Positions 12,998 through 15,067 of a stretch of DNA of 15,067 nt are shown piece by piece. The notes below the pieces were generated by a model. It was not told the DNA's origin, searched no databases, and saw only the letters and a list, made by a program, of their open reading frames with translations. Location of the stretch: the NCBI GenBank assembly GCA_964396225.1, contig CAYNEL010000021.1:1-15067 (forward strand), in the 5' to 3' direction. This DNA is from CAYNEL01 sp964396225 (GTDB lineage: Bacteria > Patescibacteriota > Minisyncoccia > Moranbacterales > UBA1568). The translations under genes and the position numbers were made by a program. Position 1 is the first letter of the stretch. The number at the start of each line of letters is the position of its first letter.

Positions 12998-13025
12998 AGT
13001 ATATTGCCCTTGGAGGAGAATTCAA
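12998..13025 (-). promoter_or_regulatory. Promoter (TTGAAT-16-TATACT) of the UDP-glucuronate decarboxylase gene
   Basis: TTGAAT (13025-13020) and TATACT (13003-12998) are 16 bases apart on the minus strand. Transcription near 12991 gives a ~42-base leader. On the plus strand TATATT at 13000-13005 could be the -10 of the divergent gene, so the two would overlap. Confidence 0.55.
13000..13005 (+). promoter_or_regulatory. Possible -10 (TATATT) of the serine hydrolase gene
   Basis: TATATT overlaps the minus-strand TATACT almost completely. No -35 is visible. Transcription near 13012 would place a GAGGAG/CTCCTC hairpin (13013-13034) at the very start of the leader. Confidence 0.3.
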
Positions 13026-13044
13026 AGCCTCCTCTCCCCCCGCT

Positions 13045-14124
13045 ATGGAAACCGTCCCATCCACCCCACCCGACCGTCCGCTCCCACCCGAAACCTCGCC
13101 CCGGACCAGCCTGATCGACAGCGCCGTCCTGGGACGTTTTCTTCCCACTCTGCTCGCCTTGAGTTTGGCTCTGAACGCGGGCCTCGGCTTCGTCTTTTTC
13201 ACTAGCCGCGCCGAGCCGGACGAGACGCTCATCCCACTACACTCCCACGAGAGCGATACCTATCCCTACCTTTCCAAACGCATCTTCGCTGAGAAACAGA
13301 ACGACATCCTCATCAACTTCCTCCCCCTCCGGGCCGCCCTGCGTGAGTATATCGACCAGATCCCCCGATCGGACCAGATGGGCATCTATTTTGAATACCT
13401 CCCCTCGGGCAATTCCATCGGCATCAATGAAAAAGAAGAATTCGAGATCGCCAGCCTCATCAAGACCCCGCTCGTGATGGAAGTCTACCGCGAGATCGAA
13501 GAGGGCCGCGTGGACAAGAACACCCTCCTCACGGTCAAGGAAGAAAACCTCGACAAACGCTTCGGTACCCTCTGGCAGAAAGGCGCCGGCACCCAGCTCA
13601 CCGTCGAAGAAGCCATCCGCCTGGCCCTGGTCGAGAGCGACAACACCGCGGCCAACACCCTCCTCTCTGTCATCCCGGGCGAATTCACTGAGAATGTCTT
13701 CGAGAGCCTCGACATCCCCACTACCAAGGACGGCGAGCTCATCCTCATCTCGCCCAAGAACTACTCTTCCGTTTTCCGGAGCCTCTACCTCTCTTCCTAC
13801 CTGATGCGCCGCTCGTCCAACGAGATCCTCCACCGCCTCACAGAGACCACCTGGAACAAGCAGCTGGCCGCCGGCATCCCGCCGGGCATCAAGGTGGCCC
13901 ACAAGTTCGGCGTCTGGCAGAACGACCGCGTCCACACCGACTGCGGCATCGTCTACGTCCCGGACCGCCCCTACCTTCTCTGTATGATGGTCAAATCCGA
14001 ACGCGAAAAAGCGGACGAGTATATGACCCACGTCTCGAAAATGGTCTACGGCTACGTCGTGGCCGTCCAGCCGCCACGGGACATCAGGAATAATAACGAT
14101 GGGGCTTCGGCCGCGGAAGAATAG
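13045..14124 (+). CDS. Membrane-anchored beta-lactamase-fold serine hydrolase
   Basis: The protein has 359 aa. A Pro-rich cytoplasmic N-terminus (~1-28) precedes a signal-anchor helix (~30-53); the rest is extracytoplasmic. The serine-peptidase fold of class A beta-lactamases and low-mass penicillin-binding proteins shows S137-x2-K140 (ASLIK) and S198-D-N200. The third motif reads K287-F-G instead of K-T/S-G. No E-x3-N omega-loop motif of true class A beta-lactamases was found. So a peptidoglycan-acting or other hydrolase is more likely than antibiotic resistance; this is inference. The start ATG at 13045 has no close Shine-Dalgarno sequence. GT2 follows after 4 bases, so the two are co-transcribed. 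Confidence 0.85.
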   Translation: METVPSTPPDRPLPPETSPRTSLIDSAVLGRFLPTLLALSLALNAGLGFVFFTSRAEPDETLIPLHSHESDTYPYLSKRIFAEKQNDILINFLPLRAALREYIDQIPRSDQMGIYFEYLPSGNSIGINEKEEFEIASLIKTPLVMEVYREIEEGRVDKNTLLTVKEENLDKRFGTLWQKGAGTQLTVEEAIRLALVESDNTAANTLLSVIPGEFTENVFESLDIPTTKDGELILISPKNYSSVFRSLYLSSYLMRRSSNEILHRLTETTWNKQLAAGIPPGIKVAHKFGVWQNDRVHTDCGIVYVPDRPYLLCMMVKSEREKADEYMTHVSKMVYGYVVAVQPPRDIRNNNDGASAAEE

Positions 14125-14128
14125 CCTT

Positions 14129-14806
14129 ATGCGCCTCTCCATCCTCATCCCTGTATACAATGAAGCCCGGACCGTCCTCGCTCTCCTCGAGCGGGTGCGG
14201 GCTGTCCCCCTCCCGGTGGAGCGGGAGATCGTAGTGGTGGACGACGGCTCGACCGACGGTACCCGCGCCCTCCTCGAGGCCGTCCCGGACATCCGCTTCG
14301 TCCCCCATCCGAAGAACCAGGGCAAGGGCGCGGCTCTCCGCACCGGCATCGCGGCCGCCACGGGCGACCTCATCCTCATCCAGGACGCCGACCTCGAATA
14401 CGATCCGGACGACTATGGGAAGCTCGTGGCGCCCCTCCTCGCCGGGACGGCCGATGTCGTCTACGGCTCGCGCTTCCTCGAGCGCAAGAACCGCTACCGC
14501 CTCCACACCTACCTCGCCAACCGCTTCCTCTCCTCACTCACTTCCCTCCTCACTCCCTTCCCCGTCTCCGATATGGAAACCTGCTACAAGGCCTTCCGGG
14601 CCGACATCCTCCGATCCCTCACCCTCGCCGAAGACCGTTTCGGCATCGAGCCGGAAATGACCGTCAAGATGTCCCGCCTCCCCGGCATCCGCTATACGGA
14701 GGTGCCTATCTCGTATGCGGGCCGCTCGATCAAGGAAGGCAAGAAAATCCGCTGGCACGACGGCGCCTACGCCATCTGGTGCCTCATCAAATACCGCTTC
14801 AGCTGA
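14129..14806 (+). CDS. Family 2 glycosyltransferase (dolichyl-phosphate mannose synthase-like)
   Basis: This is a GT-A-fold glycosyltransferase of 225 aa with no transmembrane helix. Motifs are LSILIPVYNE at 3-12, VVVDDGSTDGT at 35-45 with nucleotide-binding D38/D39, NQGKGAALRTGI at 63-74 and metal-binding D86-A-D88 (IQDADLEYDPDDY). Further on come VYGSRF and the DMETCYKAFR and FGIEPEMT segments typical of DPM1/polyprenyl-phosphate sugar transferases, which load a sugar from a nucleotide onto a lipid carrier at the membrane. I chose the ATG at 14129, four bases after the hydrolase stop, with GGAAGA 8 bases upstream. An in-frame ATG at 14099 would overlap the hydrolase by 26 bases and add ten atypical residues. 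Confidence 0.92.
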   Translation: MRLSILIPVYNEARTVLALLERVRAVPLPVEREIVVVDDGSTDGTRALLEAVPDIRFVPHPKNQGKGAALRTGIAAATGDLILIQDADLEYDPDDYGKLVAPLLAGTADVVYGSRFLERKNRYRLHTYLANRFLSSLTSLLTPFPVSDMETCYKAFRADILRSLTLAEDRFGIEPEMTVKMSRLPGIRYTEVPISYAGRSIKEGKKIRWHDGAYAIWCLIKYRFS

Positions 14807-15067
14807 GGCTGGCGTGTCTCCAGCGCACTGGTCTTGAAACGCATCGCATATCCCGACCATAGCGACAGGCGAGGCTCCCGGCATACGGCGAAGCGGAAGA
14901 AACTCTTGTTTCCTCAGTGTTCCGACACACAAGGAAATAGCTGGAGCGAGCCGATATGCCGTCCGAGCCGGAAGCTCAGTCGGCACTTTTCTTGCGCCCT
15001 TTCTTTTGGTGGCAACAGACATGGAAGCAATTGGTTTCGGGGCGACGCCGATCAGGGACGACCCCCA
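14807..15067 (+). other. Intergenic region with several complementary segments; no convincing gene
   Basis: The last 261 bases hold no ORF I would call. Complementary pieces are CTCCAGC (14818-14824) with GCTGGAG (14940-14946), GGCATACGGC (14880-14889) with GCCGATATGCC (14950-14960, one bulge), and a hairpin TTTCCT/AGGAAA at 14909-14937 enclosing GTGT-TCCG-ACAC. The first two pairs cross, so they would form a pseudoknot or be alternatives. A short frame opening at 15021 and running off the edge is too short to judge. Confidence 0.35.
14958..14990 (+). terminator. Probable terminator after the glycosyltransferase
   Basis: An 11-bp stem with two mismatches (GCCGTCCGAGC against GCTCAGTCGGC), 5-base loop, is followed by ACTTTTCTT on the plus strand. 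It is ~150 bases after the glycosyltransferase stop, so it could end a long 3' region or a separate small RNA. Confidence 0.5.

Noticed and set aside
13237..14379. Minus-strand ORF of 380 codons opposite the serine hydrolase
   Set aside because: It is antisense to a gene with SxxK and SDN motifs. The Asp/Glu/Val-rich composition is expected from reversed codons.
14534..15022. Minus-strand ORF of 162 codons at the right end
   Set aside because: More than half lies antisense to the glycosyltransferase, and the rest crosses the terminator hairpin. No motif or start signal is seen.
15021..15067. Possible start of a plus-strand gene running off the right edge
   Set aside because: Only 15 codons are visible, with no Shine-Dalgarno sequence or recognisable residues.

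Overview
The window looks like a piece of a compact, high-G+C bacterial genome. It is most probably a Candidate Phyla Radiation (Patescibacteria) member, possibly Parcubacteria-like. That assignment is an inference from the gene set: a minimal-length methionyl-tRNA synthetase, a RodZ-like HTH/membrane protein with an Ig-like extracellular domain, a membrane-anchored LytR_C protein, a secreted beta-lactamase-fold serine hydrolase, many short unrecognised genes, and AT-rich intergenic elements of a kind I associate with those genomes. No rRNA, tRNA, insertion sequence or CRISPR array was seen.

Region 1 (1-4787, minus strand). Reading leftward: a MazG-like NTP pyrophosphohydrolase and a TatD nuclease, a RodZ-like protein, three small acidic disordered proteins (104, 151 and 86 aa), an unknown 291-aa coiled-coil protein, and the first 165 codons of recA running off the left edge. 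The stretch 1500-2570 is visibly poorer in G+C than its surroundings. Two of its proteins are built from short repeated motifs.

Region 2 (4785-9935). Housekeeping genes on the minus strand: metG, rsmI, an M16 zinc peptidase and glyS (homodimeric class II glycyl-tRNA synthetase). A 77-aa two-helix membrane protein is inserted on the plus strand with its own promoter, structured leader, strong Shine-Dalgarno sequence and terminator.

Region 3 (10016-11135, plus strand). This is the most novel part. Two small genes encode three copies of one unrecognised domain, with the pattern C-x3-C, 24-30 residues, C-x2-H, a W-[ED]-S-L box and a C-terminal helix ending near G-Y/L. The first protein holds two copies and the second holds one. 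Each gene is a self-contained unit with a TTGAC-17-TACAAC promoter, a strong Shine-Dalgarno sequence and a terminator.

Region 4 (11203-14806). Envelope genes: a LytR_C-domain membrane protein and a UDP-glucuronate decarboxylase on the minus strand, divergent from a serine hydrolase and a family 2 glycosyltransferase on the plus strand. The last 260 bases hold no convincing gene but contain several complementary segments and a terminator-like hairpin.

Several minus-strand promoters share an exact GTATACTGG at the -10 position. Most housekeeping genes lack a well-placed Shine-Dalgarno sequence, whereas the three small plus-strand genes have strong ones.
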